Assembly (NCBI RefSeq): GCF_000521485.1
Contig: NZ_BAVS01000011.1
Coordinates: 1-64,000, forward strand
Direction of reading: 5' to 3'
DNA length: 64,000 nucleotides
DNA from: Gracilibacillus boraciitolerans JCM 21714
GTDB lineage: Bacteria > Bacillota > Bacilli > Bacillales > Amphibacillaceae
Shown: positions 48,151 to 57,896 of the stretch, one piece after another
Position numbering within the stretch: the stretch's first letter is position 1
Layout: the number at the start of each line of letters is the position of its first letter
Made by a program: the position numbers and the translations under genes
The notes under the pieces: generated by a model
The model's database searches: none
Told to the model about the DNA's origin: nothing
Seen by the model: only the letters and a program-made list of their open reading frames with translations

Positions 48151-49349
48151 ATGTCTGTTATAAAAGTGAATAACTTATCAAAGATATTTGGTAAGAAGAC
48201 CAAGGAAGCATCCTCGTTATTAGATGAGGGTTATTCAAAAGAAGAAGTATTAGAAAAGACAGGGTGTACCGTTGGTGTTAATCGTGCCACATTTGAAGTG
48301 GAAGAAGGGGGGGAAGTTTTTGTAATTATGGGACTTTCTGGTAGTGGTAAATCAACACTAGTACGACTTTTAAATCGATTGATTGATCCAACAGATGGGG
48401 ATATCGAAGTTGGAGGACAAAAGCTTGCAAAGGTTGGTAAAGAAAAGTTAAGAAAAGTCCGTCGTGAAAAAATGAGTATGGTTTTTCAAAAGTTTGGATT
48501 ATTTCCTTTTCGTACGGTTCTTGAAAATGCAGAATTTGGACTTGAAATTCAAGGAATGAAAAAAGAGGAAAGAGCTAAAAAAGCCAAAGAAGCTTTAGAA
48601 TTAGTTGGATTAGGAAGTTTTATACACCAGTATCCAGATCAATTGTCAGGTGGTATGCAACAGCGTGTTGGTTTAGCACGAGCGCTAGCAAATGATCCTG
48701 AAGTACTTTTAATGGATGAAGCTTTTTCTGCACTGGATCCTTTGATCAGAAAGGATATGCAGGATGAATTATTAGATCTTCAGGAAAAGATGAAAAAACG
48801 ATTATTTTCATTACACACGATTTAGATGAAGCCTTAAGAATCGGAGATCGTATTGCCTTGATGAAGGATGGAATGATTGTCCAAATCGGCACACCTGAGG
48901 AAATATTAATGAATCCAGCTAATGACTATGTCGAACGCTTTGTGGAAGATGTTGATCGATCTAAAGTGTTAACAGCTAGTCACATTATGAAACGACCAGA
49001 AACAGTTGATATTGAAAAACATGGTCCACGAGTGGCATTAGAAAGAATGCGTGAACAAGGTTTATCAAGTCTTTATGTAGTGGACCGCGCGAGACAATTA
49101 AAAGGCTATGTGACTGCTGACGACGTTAAGAATGCTCGAGAAAATGATAAAAAAGATTTAAACGCCATCTTACGTACAGATATGCCAACCGCAAATATGG
49201 ATACTTCTGTTCATGATATATTTGAAATTATCCATAATGCACCAGTTCCGGTAGCTGTTGTTGAGGACGGTAAATTGAAAGGTATTATTGTTCGTGGTGC
49301 TGTCATTGCTGCACTAGCGAATGGAAGTGGGGTGACTACAGATGCTTAA
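48151..49349 (+). CDS. opuAA: Glycine betaine ABC importer ATPase (frameshifted)
   Basis: About 400 residues. Walker [21 protein letters not shown], signature [17 protein letters not shown], Walker [14 protein letters not shown]. The C-terminus holds two CBS domains ([35 protein letters not shown]), which sense ionic strength or c-di-AMP in this family. A six-A run (48793-48798, seven expected) breaks the frame before [22 protein letters not shown]7 run (48307-48313) adds Gly in [17 protein letters not shown] precedes the ATG. The stop overlaps opuAB by eight bases. Confidence 0.9.
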
Positions 49350-50178
49350 TTTTATACCTGAGATACCATTAGCAGATTGGATAAATGCAGCTGTAGAATG
49401 GACCCAAAAAACGTTTGAATTTATATTTGATCCAATTAAAAATGATTTTGGAGATTTTGTGGAATCTACTGCTGAATGGTTAAGTCAGGTACCACCTCTA
49501 ATTGTTATATTGATTGTTGCAATTATTGCATTCTTTGTATCTGGAAAAAGATTTGGATTAGTGGCATTTTCTGTAGTTGGTCTATGGTTTGTCTATAATC
49601 AAGTGCTATGGGAAGAGCTAATGTTTACATTCACATTAGTTGTTTTTGCTAGTGTGATATCGATTATTATAGGTATTCCTACTGGTATATGGATGTCAAA
49701 AAGTAAATGGGCACAAACAATTATTACGCCCATTTTGGATTTTATGCAAACCATGCCAGCGTTTGTTTATTTAATACCTGCTGTTGTATTTTTTGGTATT
49801 GGAATGGTTCCAGGTATCTTTGCTTCGGTTATATTTGCAACGCCACCTGTTGTTCGCTTTACTAATTTAGGTATCCGACAAGTTTCGGCCGAATTAGTGG
49901 AAGCTGCTGAAGCGTTTGGTACAACAGGCTCACAGAAACTTTTTAAAGTAGAGTTACCGATGGCTCGAAAAACGATTATGGCTGGGGTTAATCAAACCGT
50001 TATGCTTGCATTGTCCATGGTTGTTATTGCATCGATGATTGGTGCACCTGGATTAGGTAACGAGGTATTAACAGCATTGCAACGTTCACAAGAAGGACCT
50101 GGATTTGTAGCAGGTTTAGGTATAGTAATTTTAGCAATTATTATTGACCGAGTTTCACAAAACTTGAACAAAGGATAA
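49342..50178 (+). CDS. opuAB: Glycine betaine ABC importer permease
   Basis: 278 residues with six or more membrane segments. The binding-protein-dependent transport motif is EAAEAFGTTGSQKLFKVELP. PAFVYLIPAVVFFGIGMVPG and SMVVIASMIGAPGLGNEVL are typical of ProW/OpuAB. It is coupled to the ATPase gene by an eight-base overlap. The next gene encodes the separate binding lipoprotein. Confidence 0.9.
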   Translation: MLNFIPEIPLADWINAAVEWTQKTFEFIFDPIKNDFGDFVESTAEWLSQVPPLIVILIVAIIAFFVSGKRFGLVAFSVVGLWFVYNQVLWEELMFTFTLVVFASVISIIIGIPTGIWMSKSKWAQTIITPILDFMQTMPAFVYLIPAVVFFGIGMVPGIFASVIFATPPVVRFTNLGIRQVSAELVEAAEAFGTTGSQKLFKVELPMARKTIMAGVNQTVMLALSMVVIASMIGAPGLGNEVLTALQRSQEGPGFVAGLGIVILAIIIDRVSQNLNKG

Positions 50179-50247
50179 GGATCTAAACTTTTCCAGTATT
50201 ACTGGAAGGTTTAAATATAAATTATAAAGAAAAGGGGAGATCTATTC

Positions 50248-51159
50248 ATGTTGAAAACATGGAAGTCTTTAGGATTAATAATGATACTAGCTCTTGTATT
50301 AGTACTAGCAGCATGTGGTGGTTCAGATAATGAAGACACTACAGAAGAAACCGATGGTGGAGAAACTGCAGCAGTTGGCGAAGATAAAGAAATTGAATTA
50401 GTGTATGTTAACTGGGATACAGAAATCGCCTCTACACATGTTGTTGGCGAAGTATTGAAAAATTTAGGTTATGACGTGAAACTTACTGCTATTGAAAATA
50501 CAGCAATGTGGGAAGCAGTTGCGAATGAAGAAGCAGATGGTATGGTAGCAGCATGGTTACCAGCGACACACGAAGCACAATTTAGTGAATTTGGTGATCA
50601 ATTAGAACAATTAGGACCAAATCTTGAAGGTGCAAAAATAGGTTTTGTAGTTCCATCGTATATGGATGCAAATTCAATTGAAGACTTAAAAGATCAAGCA
50701 GATCAAAAGATTACTGGTATTGAGCCTGGTGCAGGTGTTGTAGATGCAGCAGAAACTGCAGTTGAAAAATACGAAAACCTGGCTGATTGGAATGTGCAAA
50801 CTTCTTCTAGTGGTGCAATGACAACTGCACTAGGTGAAGCCATCGATAATGAAGAACCAATTATTGTAACTGGTTGGTCTCCGCACTGGATGTTCTCTCA
50901 ATACGATCTTAAGTATTTAGAAGATCCTAAAGGTGTATTTGGTGCAGAAGAAAATATTGAAACAATGGTTCGCCAAGGACTTGAAGAAGACCTTCCAAAT
51001 GCTTATAAAGTTTTAGATCAATTTAATTGGACCCAAGAAGACATTAACTCCGTAATGGTTGACATAGTTGTTAATGAAGAAGATCCAGAAGCAGCAGCAC
51101 AAGCTTGGATAGAAGAAAACCAAGATAAAGTGGATGAATGGACAGAAGGCGTAGAATAA
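50248..51159 (+). CDS. opuAC: Glycine betaine-binding lipoprotein
   Basis: 303 residues. The signal peptide ends in LVLAAC lipobox. The OpuAC fold follows: IELVYVNWDTEIASTHVVGE, ENTAMWEAVANEEADGMVAA, IIVTGWSPHWMFSQYDLKYL. The Trp residues form the aromatic cage for the betaine head group. AAAGGGGAGATC precedes the ATG. A short hairpin (50187-50212) separates it from opuAB, and a terminator follows. Confidence 0.9.
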   Translation: MLKTWKSLGLIMILALVLVLAACGGSDNEDTTEETDGGETAAVGEDKEIELVYVNWDTEIASTHVVGEVLKNLGYDVKLTAIENTAMWEAVANEEADGMVAAWLPATHEAQFSEFGDQLEQLGPNLEGAKIGFVVPSYMDANSIEDLKDQADQKITGIEPGAGVVDAAETAVEKYENLADWNVQTSSSGAMTTALGEAIDNEEPIIVTGWSPHWMFSQYDLKYLEDPKGVFGAEENIETMVRQGLEEDLPNAYKVLDQFNWTQEDINSVMVDIVVNEEDPEAAAQAWIEENQDKVDEWTEGVE

Positions 51160-51167
51160 GTTACTAG

Positions 51168-51201
51168 AAACTACCTCTCTTATGCGGAGAGGTAGTTTTT
51201 T
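51168..51201 (+). terminator. Terminator of the opuA operon
   Basis: AAACTACCTCTC pairs with GAGAGGTAGTTT, followed by TTTT. Confidence 0.88.
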
Positions 51202-51252
51202 ATTTGTGAAATATAATTTTTTCGTATGCTTTTTTGTCCTTCATCGGTAATG

Positions 51253-51510
51253 GAAGCAGATGAATGATTAGAACCCCCGACGAGAGTGCAACTCATCGAG
51301 GTTTGAAGCAGATGTATGGATGAAAACCCCGACGATAGAGTATCTCATCGGGGGGGTTTAAAGCAGATATATGGATGAAAACCTCGACGATAGAGTATCT
51401 CATCGAGGTTTAAAGCAGATATATGGATGAAAACCCCCGACGATAGTGTATCTCATCGGTATTTCAAACAGAAGAATGGATAGAACCCCCCGACAAGAGT
51501 GCACATCGCT
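51253..51510. repeat. Array of about 55-bp hairpin units with compensatory arms
   Basis: Five units share GCAGATxTATGGATxAAAACC, CGACGATAGAGTATCTCATCG and GGTTTAAA blocks. The arms covary: AACCTCGA faces TCGAGGTT in one unit, AACCCCGA faces TCGGGG(GGG)TT in another. The last two units are more diverged. The array fills most of the 500-bp gap between opuAC and the next transporter. Confidence 0.85.
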
Positions 51511-51668
51511 TACGAGAGACACACCTGAAGTGAATCCACTAATGAAAAATTTCTTATTTCGCTAATTAAATAACTCAACAATTAATGAAATTAAGCAATG
51601 CTACCAAGTTTTTCTTAAATAAAGAATTAAAAGTAAAATTATGTTAAGATATGGGTGGAGGTGACCAT

Positions 51669-52471
51669 ATGAATCAATTTGAAGAATCAGTGCTCTCTTT
51701 ACGTAATGTTTCCAAGTCCTATGGCGCAACAGAAGTATTAAAATCTATTAATCTTGAAGTATATAAAGGACAAATAATTGGCTACATAGGTCCTAACGGG
51801 GGCTGGAAAGAGTACCACTGTTAAGATGATGTTAGGCCTTATTACAGATTTTAATGGAGAAATAGAAATATTTGGTCAGAATATTAAAAATGACAATATA
51901 GCATTTAAGAGAAAAATAGGATACGTTCCTGAAAATGGCGAAATTTATGATAGTTTAACACCGATGGAATACTTATCTTTTGTTGGTGGATTGTATGGAA
52001 TGGAACAAAACGAGATCATCTATAAAGCGGAAGAATTAATGGATTTATTCGAATTAAGAGATGTACTGCATACCAGAATATCCTCTTTTTCCAAAGGGAT
52101 GCGCCAAAAAGTATTACTGATTGCAAGTTTGATACATAATCCTGATTTACTTTTTTGGATGAGCCGCTTAGTGGGCTGGATGCTAATAGTATGATGATTG
52201 TTAAAGAGATTTTAGATCAGTTTGCAAAGCAAGGTAAAACGATTTTTTATTCCTCTCATATTATGGACACATAGTGGAGAAAATAAGTAATCGTATCATT
52301 CTACTGACAAATGGTGAAATTGTTGCAGATGGAAGTTTTGAGCAATTACAACAACAAAATAAGGAAGGATCTTTAGAGGAGATATTTAATCAATTAACCG
52401 GTTTTGATCAGCATGTACAAATTGCTAGTAAGTTTGTGTCGATTGTAGAAGATGGTGATATTAATGACTAA
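51669..52471 (+). CDS. ABC-2 exporter ATPase (YthP-like, frameshifted)
   Basis: About 268 residues. LSLRNVSKSYGATEVLKSIN opens it, and Walker A reads GYIGPNG up to a five-G run (51798-51802; four expected for GAGKSTT). The signature is SSFSKGMRQKVLLIASL. A six-T run (52151-52156) and a lost C near 52270 give two more shifts; repaired it reads LFLDEPLSGLDANSMMIVKE and SSHIMDTIVEKISNRIILL. GGAGGTGACC precedes ATG 51669. Coupled to the permease gene. The pair resembles B. subtilis YthPQ; the substrate is unknown. Confidence 0.82.
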
Positions 52472-54062
52472 TTTTATGTCATTAAAAATATTGGATAAGT
52501 TCCGTTTTTTATTTCAAAAAACGGGCGTGGATTATGTGATGATGAGACATATTTTGCAAGTGAAATTAACGATGGATGCCAGAAGAGTTCCTACCATTTT
52601 TAATGAGACACAATCTAAATCAGGCAATCAATTTCTGAAATCATTATGGGTTTATGCGCTAATGGGATTAATTTTGATCGCTTTTTTATTTGGAGAGCAA
52701 TATATTTTTCAAATGAGTATTCTTTTTTCAATTGTAATGTTCATTATTATGACGTCGATGATTTCAGATTTTTCGAACGTTATGTTAGATGTAAGGGATA
52801 AAATGATTCTTGGCACTAAACCAATCGACGCCAGAACTATAAATGCAGCAAAAGTAGTGCACGTCACCATTTATTTAGTAATTTTAACGATTGCGTTTGT
52901 CGGATTACCGATGATTATTGGTCTGTTTATCCACGGTATAGTCTTTTTTTTATTGAGTCTTATCGTGCTTATCTTTATTAATCTGCTTGTTCTGATTATG
53001 ACAGCAGTAGTATATATCACTATTCTTCGCTTTTTTGATGGCGAGAAATTAAAAGACATCATTAATTATATTCAAATTTTGTTAAGTATTTCAATGATTG
53101 TTGGCTATCAATTAGTAGCAAGATCGTTTCAAGTAGTTGATCTTAATATCAGTTTTTCCTTTGAATGGTGGCACCTTTTTATGCCTCCGTTCTGGTATGG
53201 TGCAATCTATGAAATCGTGATGAATGGCACCGTCAATTCAGAGAATATGATACTAGCAATCTTAGGGATTGTTGTACCATTTCTATCGATATGCTTGTAT
53301 ATAAAATTAATACCCTCCTTTGAACGGAATTTAGAAAAATTGTTAACTCATAGTGGAAAGCATAAGCAATCGAAGGAATGGTGGATGAATGGTTTTTCTA
53401 AGATACTAACCAGAAACAAGGAGGAAAAAGTATTCTTTACGTTTGCTAGTCGCATGATAAAAACAGAACGAGATTACAAATTAAAGGTTTATCCTTCGAT
53501 TGGTATGGCTCTCGCTTTTCCGTTCATATTTATCATTAATAGCTTGGTTATAAGTAGTCTTGATCAGTTGAGAAATGGTAATACGTATTTTTTTATGTAT
53601 GTTGGGTTTATGATGATACCTGCGGGTGTACAAATGCTGCAATTTTCCAATAGCGAAAAAGGCGCTTGGGTTTATCGGGCAGCTCCTATTAACGATATAA
53701 ATGCTTGTCATCGAGCAACTTTAAAAGCTTTTCTGGCTAAATTGTTTGTACCTATTTATCTTATTCTGAGTGTGATTTTTATTATTATTTTCACAGAAAG
53801 AATCATACCGTTTTTGATTGGATTGCTGTTAGCTGCTTTTATATATGGACGGATATGTTATAAAGTCTTTTTTAAAGATCATTTACCTTTTTCCGAATCT
53901 TTCAAAATGATTCAAAATAAACAGACAGGTGAAACTCTTGGAATGCTGGCACTGCTTGTCTTATTTGGCCTTGTCCACTATGTAGCTCGTTTATTTCCCT
54001 ATGGCATGTTTGTCTATATCGGTATCTTATTAGCTGTTAATATATTGATTTGGAGAAAATAA
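52464..54062 (+). CDS. ABC-2 exporter permease (YthQ-like)
   Basis: About 532 residues with around 12 membrane segments in two groups and a cytoplasmic stretch (about 275-325, rich in Lys). It overlaps the ATPase stop by eight bases. SMISDFSNVMLDVRDKMILG and AWVYRAAPINDINACHRATL resemble the YthQ/large ABC-2 permeases of Bacillus. The substrate is unknown. ATG 52464 is used; an ATG at 52452 is possible but lies further inside the ATPase gene. Confidence 0.75.
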   Translation: MTNFMSLKILDKFRFLFQKTGVDYVMMRHILQVKLTMDARRVPTIFNETQSKSGNQFLKSLWVYALMGLILIAFLFGEQYIFQMSILFSIVMFIIMTSMISDFSNVMLDVRDKMILGTKPIDARTINAAKVVHVTIYLVILTIAFVGLPMIIGLFIHGIVFFLLSLIVLIFINLLVLIMTAVVYITILRFFDGEKLKDIINYIQILLSISMIVGYQLVARSFQVVDLNISFSFEWWHLFMPPFWYGAIYEIVMNGTVNSENMILAILGIVVPFLSICLYIKLIPSFERNLEKLLTHSGKHKQSKEWWMNGFSKILTRNKEEKVFFTFASRMIKTERDYKLKVYPSIGMALAFPFIFIINSLVISSLDQLRNGNTYFFMYVGFMMIPAGVQMLQFSNSEKGAWVYRAAPINDINACHRATLKAFLAKLFVPIYLILSVIFIIIFTERIIPFLIGLLLAAFIYGRICYKVFFKDHLPFSESFKMIQNKQTGETLGMLALLVLFGLVHYVARLFPYGMFVYIGILLAVNILIWRK

Positions 54063-54064
54063 AA

Positions 54065-54087
54065 ACCCCCCTATTCAGGGGGGGGTT
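54065..54087. terminator. Bidirectional terminator with C6/G8 arms
   Basis: AACCCCCC-TATTCA-GGGGGGGGTT. The unequal C6 and G8 arms suggest homopolymer length errors here too. It lies between convergent genes. Confidence 0.75.
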
Positions 54088-54090
54088 CAC

Positions 54091-54858
54091 TTAAATTAGT
54101 TGTTCAATTTCAGCATTTTCTCTTAATTCTTCAAATTTAGCCATAATTTCTTCTTGTTTTTCTTGTTGTTTTTGGGTAGTTAATTGTTGTTTGACTTGTG
54201 CTTCAACTTCTTCTAGTGGTGGTACCTCTTCTTCTGTTTGTTCCTTCATTTGATTATAATAGTCTTCTACTTCCTCTTCAGTTACTTTAATGCCAATAAC
54301 AGTTTCCATATATTGATCTCTTAACAAACTCTTTTCCATTTGTGATTTATATTCTTCCTCTGTTAAACCTTGACTTTCTAGAGCGGCTGCATATTCATCA
54401 CCATATTGATCTTTTAGGCCGTTAATTTGATTTTCCACTTCTTCTGAATCTACCTCTAATCCTTCATCACGGGCATCCTGGAGAATAAGTTCCTGTGTTA
54501 TTAATTCATTCAGTACTTGCTCTTTTATAGCTTCTGTATCTGATACATCTTGACCAGTCTGTTGAATCATATTTTTAAGCTGTGGGTAGATACTATTATA
54601 TTGAGCACCTAGAATTTCTTCACCATTTACAGTCGCAACTGTTTGATCTTCCTCTGCAAGTTCATCTTCACTCACTGCTTCCCCCCCTTGTGTTTCTTCT
54701 GCTGGAGCAGTCTCTTCTTCAGCATCCTCGTTATCAGCTTCCGTTTCTTCAGAAGCAGGTTCTTCTGTATTTTCCTCTTCAGCTGTATCATTATTGCTAC
54801 AAGCAACTGTAACGATAGCTAAAGTCATTGTCATTAAAAGCATTACTATTTTTTTCAT
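54091..54858 (-). CDS. SurA-N/PrsA-like lipoprotein without PPIase domain
   Basis: About 255 residues. The signal peptide MKKIVMLLMTMTLAIVTVAC ends in lipobox TVAC; an acidic linker (about 22-72) follows. The SurA-like chaperone core reads VATVNGEEILGAQYNSIYPQ, VLNELITQELILQDARDEGL and EEVEDYYNQMKEQ. No parvulin PPIase domain is present, so it may act as a foldase-type chaperone outside the membrane. ATG 54858 is ten bases after GGAGG. A C7 run (54681-54687) adds Gly in ETQGGEAVS. Confidence 0.8.
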   Translation of the reverse strand: MKKIVMLLMTMTLAIVTVACSNNDTAEEENTEEPASEETEADNEDAEEETAPAEETQGGEAVSEDELAEEDQTVATVNGEEILGAQYNSIYPQLKNMIQQTGQDVSDTEAIKEQVLNELITQELILQDARDEGLEVDSEEVENQINGLKDQYGDEYAAALESQGLTEEEYKSQMEKSLLRDQYMETVIGIKVTEEEVEDYYNQMKEQTEEEVPPLEEVEAQVKQQLTTQKQQEKQEEIMAKFEELRENAEIEQLI

Positions 54859-55083
54859 TGATTTACGACCTCCATATAAATTTGATTGTCTGTTCATTGA
54901 AACACAAAATAGTCAGCAAATGCAAATATGTATTTTTAAAATATTTAGTCTAAACCTTGTCTTACTAATGTTTATCGTGCAATATTACATTTAAATAACA
55001 AAAAAGCGTATCTTTCCACAATTTTTCCACAATATTGTTTTGGATTTTATGAATAGGGAAAACTGGTTACAGGAGTGAGGATA

Positions 55084-55758
55084 ATGAGAATAAAAGATGT
55101 TTCAAAAGCTGCTTTAATCACTTTTATTATTGGATTTTTAACTATTATAACAATGATGACAGTATTTGTGGAATTAGCAGAAGATGTATTAGAAAAGGAA
55201 AAATTCGAGATGGATCACTATTTTCTAAACATTTTGGTGTTTGAACAAAATAGCTTGGTTTATCAAACGATGGAATTCTTAACGGAAGCGGGTTCTGTTT
55301 TGTTTTTAACGATTGCATCCGTATTGATTGTACTTTTTTTACTGATCACCAGGCAAAACAAATGGTACATTATCTTTTTTATAATAAATATGATAGGGAT
55401 TAGTGCCTTCACTAAAGTATTAAAGTTAATTTTTGAACGGGATCGCCCGGAATTAATTGCCCAGTATGATGGAACTGGCTTTAGTTTTCCTAGTGGTCAT
55501 TCCACTGGATCGATCGCCTTTTATGGTTTTCTCATCTATTTACTGTGGAAAAAAGTATCGCATGGATGGATGAGATCGACGATGATTATAATTGTTGGCT
55601 TATTTGCAGTTTTAATACCGTTCAGTCGTGTAGTATTAGGAGTACATTATTTCACAGATATTCTAGCAGGAATTTTATTAGGACTAACATGGCTTATAAC
55701 TTGTATCATTTTGTTAGAATATTTGATTTGGAGAAGAAATATTAAGAAAGTAAGATAA
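55084..55758 (+). CDS. PAP2 family membrane phosphatase
   Basis: 224 residues, six membrane segments. The three phosphatase motifs are KLIFERDRPE, FPSGHSTGS and SRVVLGVHYFTD. Family members remove phosphate from phosphatidate or undecaprenyl diphosphate on the outer face of the membrane. ATG 55084 follows AGGAGTG; an in-frame GTG at 55075 overlaps the ribosome site. Monocistronic. Confidence 0.88.
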   Translation: MRIKDVSKAALITFIIGFLTIITMMTVFVELAEDVLEKEKFEMDHYFLNILVFEQNSLVYQTMEFLTEAGSVLFLTIASVLIVLFLLITRQNKWYIIFFIINMIGISAFTKVLKLIFERDRPELIAQYDGTGFSFPSGHSTGSIAFYGFLIYLLWKKVSHGWMRSTMIIIVGLFAVLIPFSRVVLGVHYFTDILAGILLGLTWLITCIILLEYLIWRRNIKKVR

Positions 55759-55796
55759 TCAGCTTAATATAAAATCTTATTTTAAATAATATATAG

Positions 55797-55830
55797 AAAA
55801 GTGACCTAAATAGTAGAAAAATGACCTAAT
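55797..55830. repeat. Two inverted AGGTCACTTT-family copies
   Basis: AAAAGTGACCTAAAT and AAAAATGACCTAATA have their core starts at 55801 and 55821, 20 bp apart, the reverse complement of the 43357-43477 motif. It is a two-unit outpost of that array downstream of the PAP2 gene. Confidence 0.75.
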
Positions 55831-55956
55831 AATATTTTGATAGGAGGATGCGCATATTTTTTACTTTGTTTCCTTCTTCGGTTCAATTATGTGCTCCCTG
55901 TTTTGTTTCTTGATATACTTATTTAGAAATAGAATTAAGGGGGGGGAAGTAATCAA

Positions 55957-56975
55957 ATGAATCCATTATTTAGATCATTTAAAATAAAGAATTTAGAATT
56001 AAAAAATCGTGTAGTCATGCCGCCGATGTGTCAGTACTCCGTCACAAAAGAAGATGGGACACCAAATGATTGGCATTATACACATTATGTAAGTAGAGCA
56101 ATTGGCGGTACAGGTCTAATTATCGTTGAGATGACAAATGTAGAACCGGATGGTCGCATTACTAATAACTGCTTAGGGTTATGGCTGATGATCAAATTCC
56201 TGCCTATAAACGGATAGTGGATAGTGTCCACGAACATGGTTCCAAAATAGCGATTCAGATTGCACATGCTGGTCGAAAGGCTGAAGATGCAGAGACACCT
56301 GTTGCTCCTTCGGCGATTCGTTTCAGTGAAAAATATAAAGAGCCACGTGCTTTAACAACGGAAGAAGTAAAAGAAATGGTCGATAAGTATCGATTAGCAG
56401 CTCGTCGCGCAGTCAACGCTGGATTTGATGCGATTGAATTACATGGCGCACATGGCTATTTAATTCATCAATTCCATTCTGAATACACAAATAAGCGTGA
56501 AGATGAATATAGCGAGCTAACGCGTTTCGGCAGTGAAGTAATTCAGGCTGTCAGAGAAGAAATGCCAAAAGAGATGCCATTAATCATGCGAATTTCTGCA
56601 ACAGAGTTTGTTGAAGAAGGATACGTATTAGAGGATGGCATAGACTTAGCAAAAGCGTACAAACAAGCAGGAGTGGATATGTTTCATATTAGTGCTGGTG
56701 GCGAAGGGGCAATGGCGCCGAGTCGCAATCCTGGTGCACATGCAGGTTATATGGTTCCTTTTGCCAGAGCAATGCGTAAGGCATTAGATGTACCAGTAAT
56801 CGCTGTAGGACGTTTGGAAGATCCTCATCTGGCAAACGCAACTGTTGGAAATCAGGATGCTGATTTAATAGCAGTTGGTCGTGGCATGCTTCGTGATCCT
56901 TACTGGGCAATTCATGCAGCCCATGAATTAGGTGATGAGATTTCCTTGCCAATACAATATCAGAGAGCATTTTAA
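55957..56975 (+). CDS. namA: Old yellow enzyme, NADPH dehydrogenase (NamA/YqjM type, frameshifted)
   Basis: About 339 residues. N-terminal LKNRVVMPPMCQYSVTKEDG carries the Cys that tunes FMN in YqjM. IAIQIAHAGRKA, ELHGAHGYLIHQFHS and VIAVGRLED follow, with FMN-binding Arg in IAVGRGMLRDPYWA. At 56183 TGGG reads as TGG; repaired it reads NCLGLWADDQIPAYKRIVDS. It reduces activated C=C bonds with NADPH, probably for stress protection. The ribosome site is a G8 run (55939-55946). A terminator follows. Confidence 0.88.
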
Positions 56976-56979
56976 CTGG

Positions 56980-57015
56980 AAAAGAAAGACGTTGATGTGA
57001 CGTCTTTCTTTTTTG
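56980..57015 (+). terminator. Terminator after namA
   Basis: AAAAGAAAGACGT pairs with ACGTCTTTCTTTT around TGATGTG. Confidence 0.85.
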
Positions 57016-57074
57016 TGTAAATTAATCTAAAATAAAACTATTAACCCAATAATCATCGAGAGGTATGTGATAAA

Positions 57075-57827
57075 ATGGAATTTCGACCGTGTATTGATAT
57101 ACATCAAGGAAAAGTGAAGCAAATAGTTGGGGCCACATTAAATCAGGAAAATAAAGAAGTCATCGAAAATTATGTTTCTACATATGATAGCAGCTATTAC
57201 GCAGACATGTTTAAAAAGGATGAATTACGTGGTGGGCATGTTATCATGCTTGGTGATGGTAATAGGGATGCAGCTATTAAGGCTTTACAAACCTATCCAG
57301 GTGGTTTGCAAGTAGGTGGAGGAATTAATGTCGATAATGCAGAGGAATTTTTAGCTGCTGGTGCTTCCCATGTTATTGTGACTTCCTATATTTTTCAAGA
57401 TGGGGAGTTACATATGGATCGGTTGCGAGGCTTGGTCGACAAAATCGGAAAAGACCGACTTGTAATCGATTTAAGCTGTAAACAAAAAAATGGGAAATGG
57501 TATGTCGTCACAGATAAATGGACTAAGTTCAGTAATATTGAAATATCGCAATCAACCATTAGGGATATGGAACAATATTGTGATGAATTCCTGATCCATG
57601 CAGCAGATGTGGAAGGTAAGCGAGGTGGCATCGCTGGAAAATTAGTTGAATTGTTAGCTGATTATGTGATGATACCAACAACCTATGCTGGTGGTGTACG
57701 TTCAATGGAAGACCTTCAACTATTTGAACAGTTATCGGAAGGGAAGTTGAACGTCACCGTAGGAAGTGCCTTAGATATTTTTGGAGGAGATCTTTCTTAT
57801 CAAAAGGTAGTAGAGTACTGTAAATGA
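57075..57827 (+). CDS. hisA: HisA isomerase of the eukaryotic (HIS6) type
   Basis: 250 residues. It reads MEFRPCIDIHQGKVKQIVGA, SSYYADMFKKDELRGGHVIM, GGLQVGGGINVDNAEEFLAA and IPTTYAGGVRSMEDLQLFEQ. The RPCIDIHxGKVKQIVG start and GGHVIxLG step mark the eukaryotic-type branch of phosphoribosylformimino-AICAR-ribotide isomerase rather than the usual bacterial HisA. Asp in the first strand is the expected catalytic acid. No other his genes are near, so it is either a stand-alone isomerase or has another substrate. GAGAGGTATG precedes the ATG. Confidence 0.82.
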   Translation: MEFRPCIDIHQGKVKQIVGATLNQENKEVIENYVSTYDSSYYADMFKKDELRGGHVIMLGDGNRDAAIKALQTYPGGLQVGGGINVDNAEEFLAAGASHVIVTSYIFQDGELHMDRLRGLVDKIGKDRLVIDLSCKQKNGKWYVVTDKWTKFSNIEISQSTIRDMEQYCDEFLIHAADVEGKRGGIAGKLVELLADYVMIPTTYAGGVRSMEDLQLFEQLSEGKLNVTVGSALDIFGGDLSYQKVVEYCK

Positions 57828-57896
57828 GTTTCTATTATGTAAATATAGTGAAAAATTGGCTGGAACATATCAATTGTTCTCCACTATAAAGCTGAA

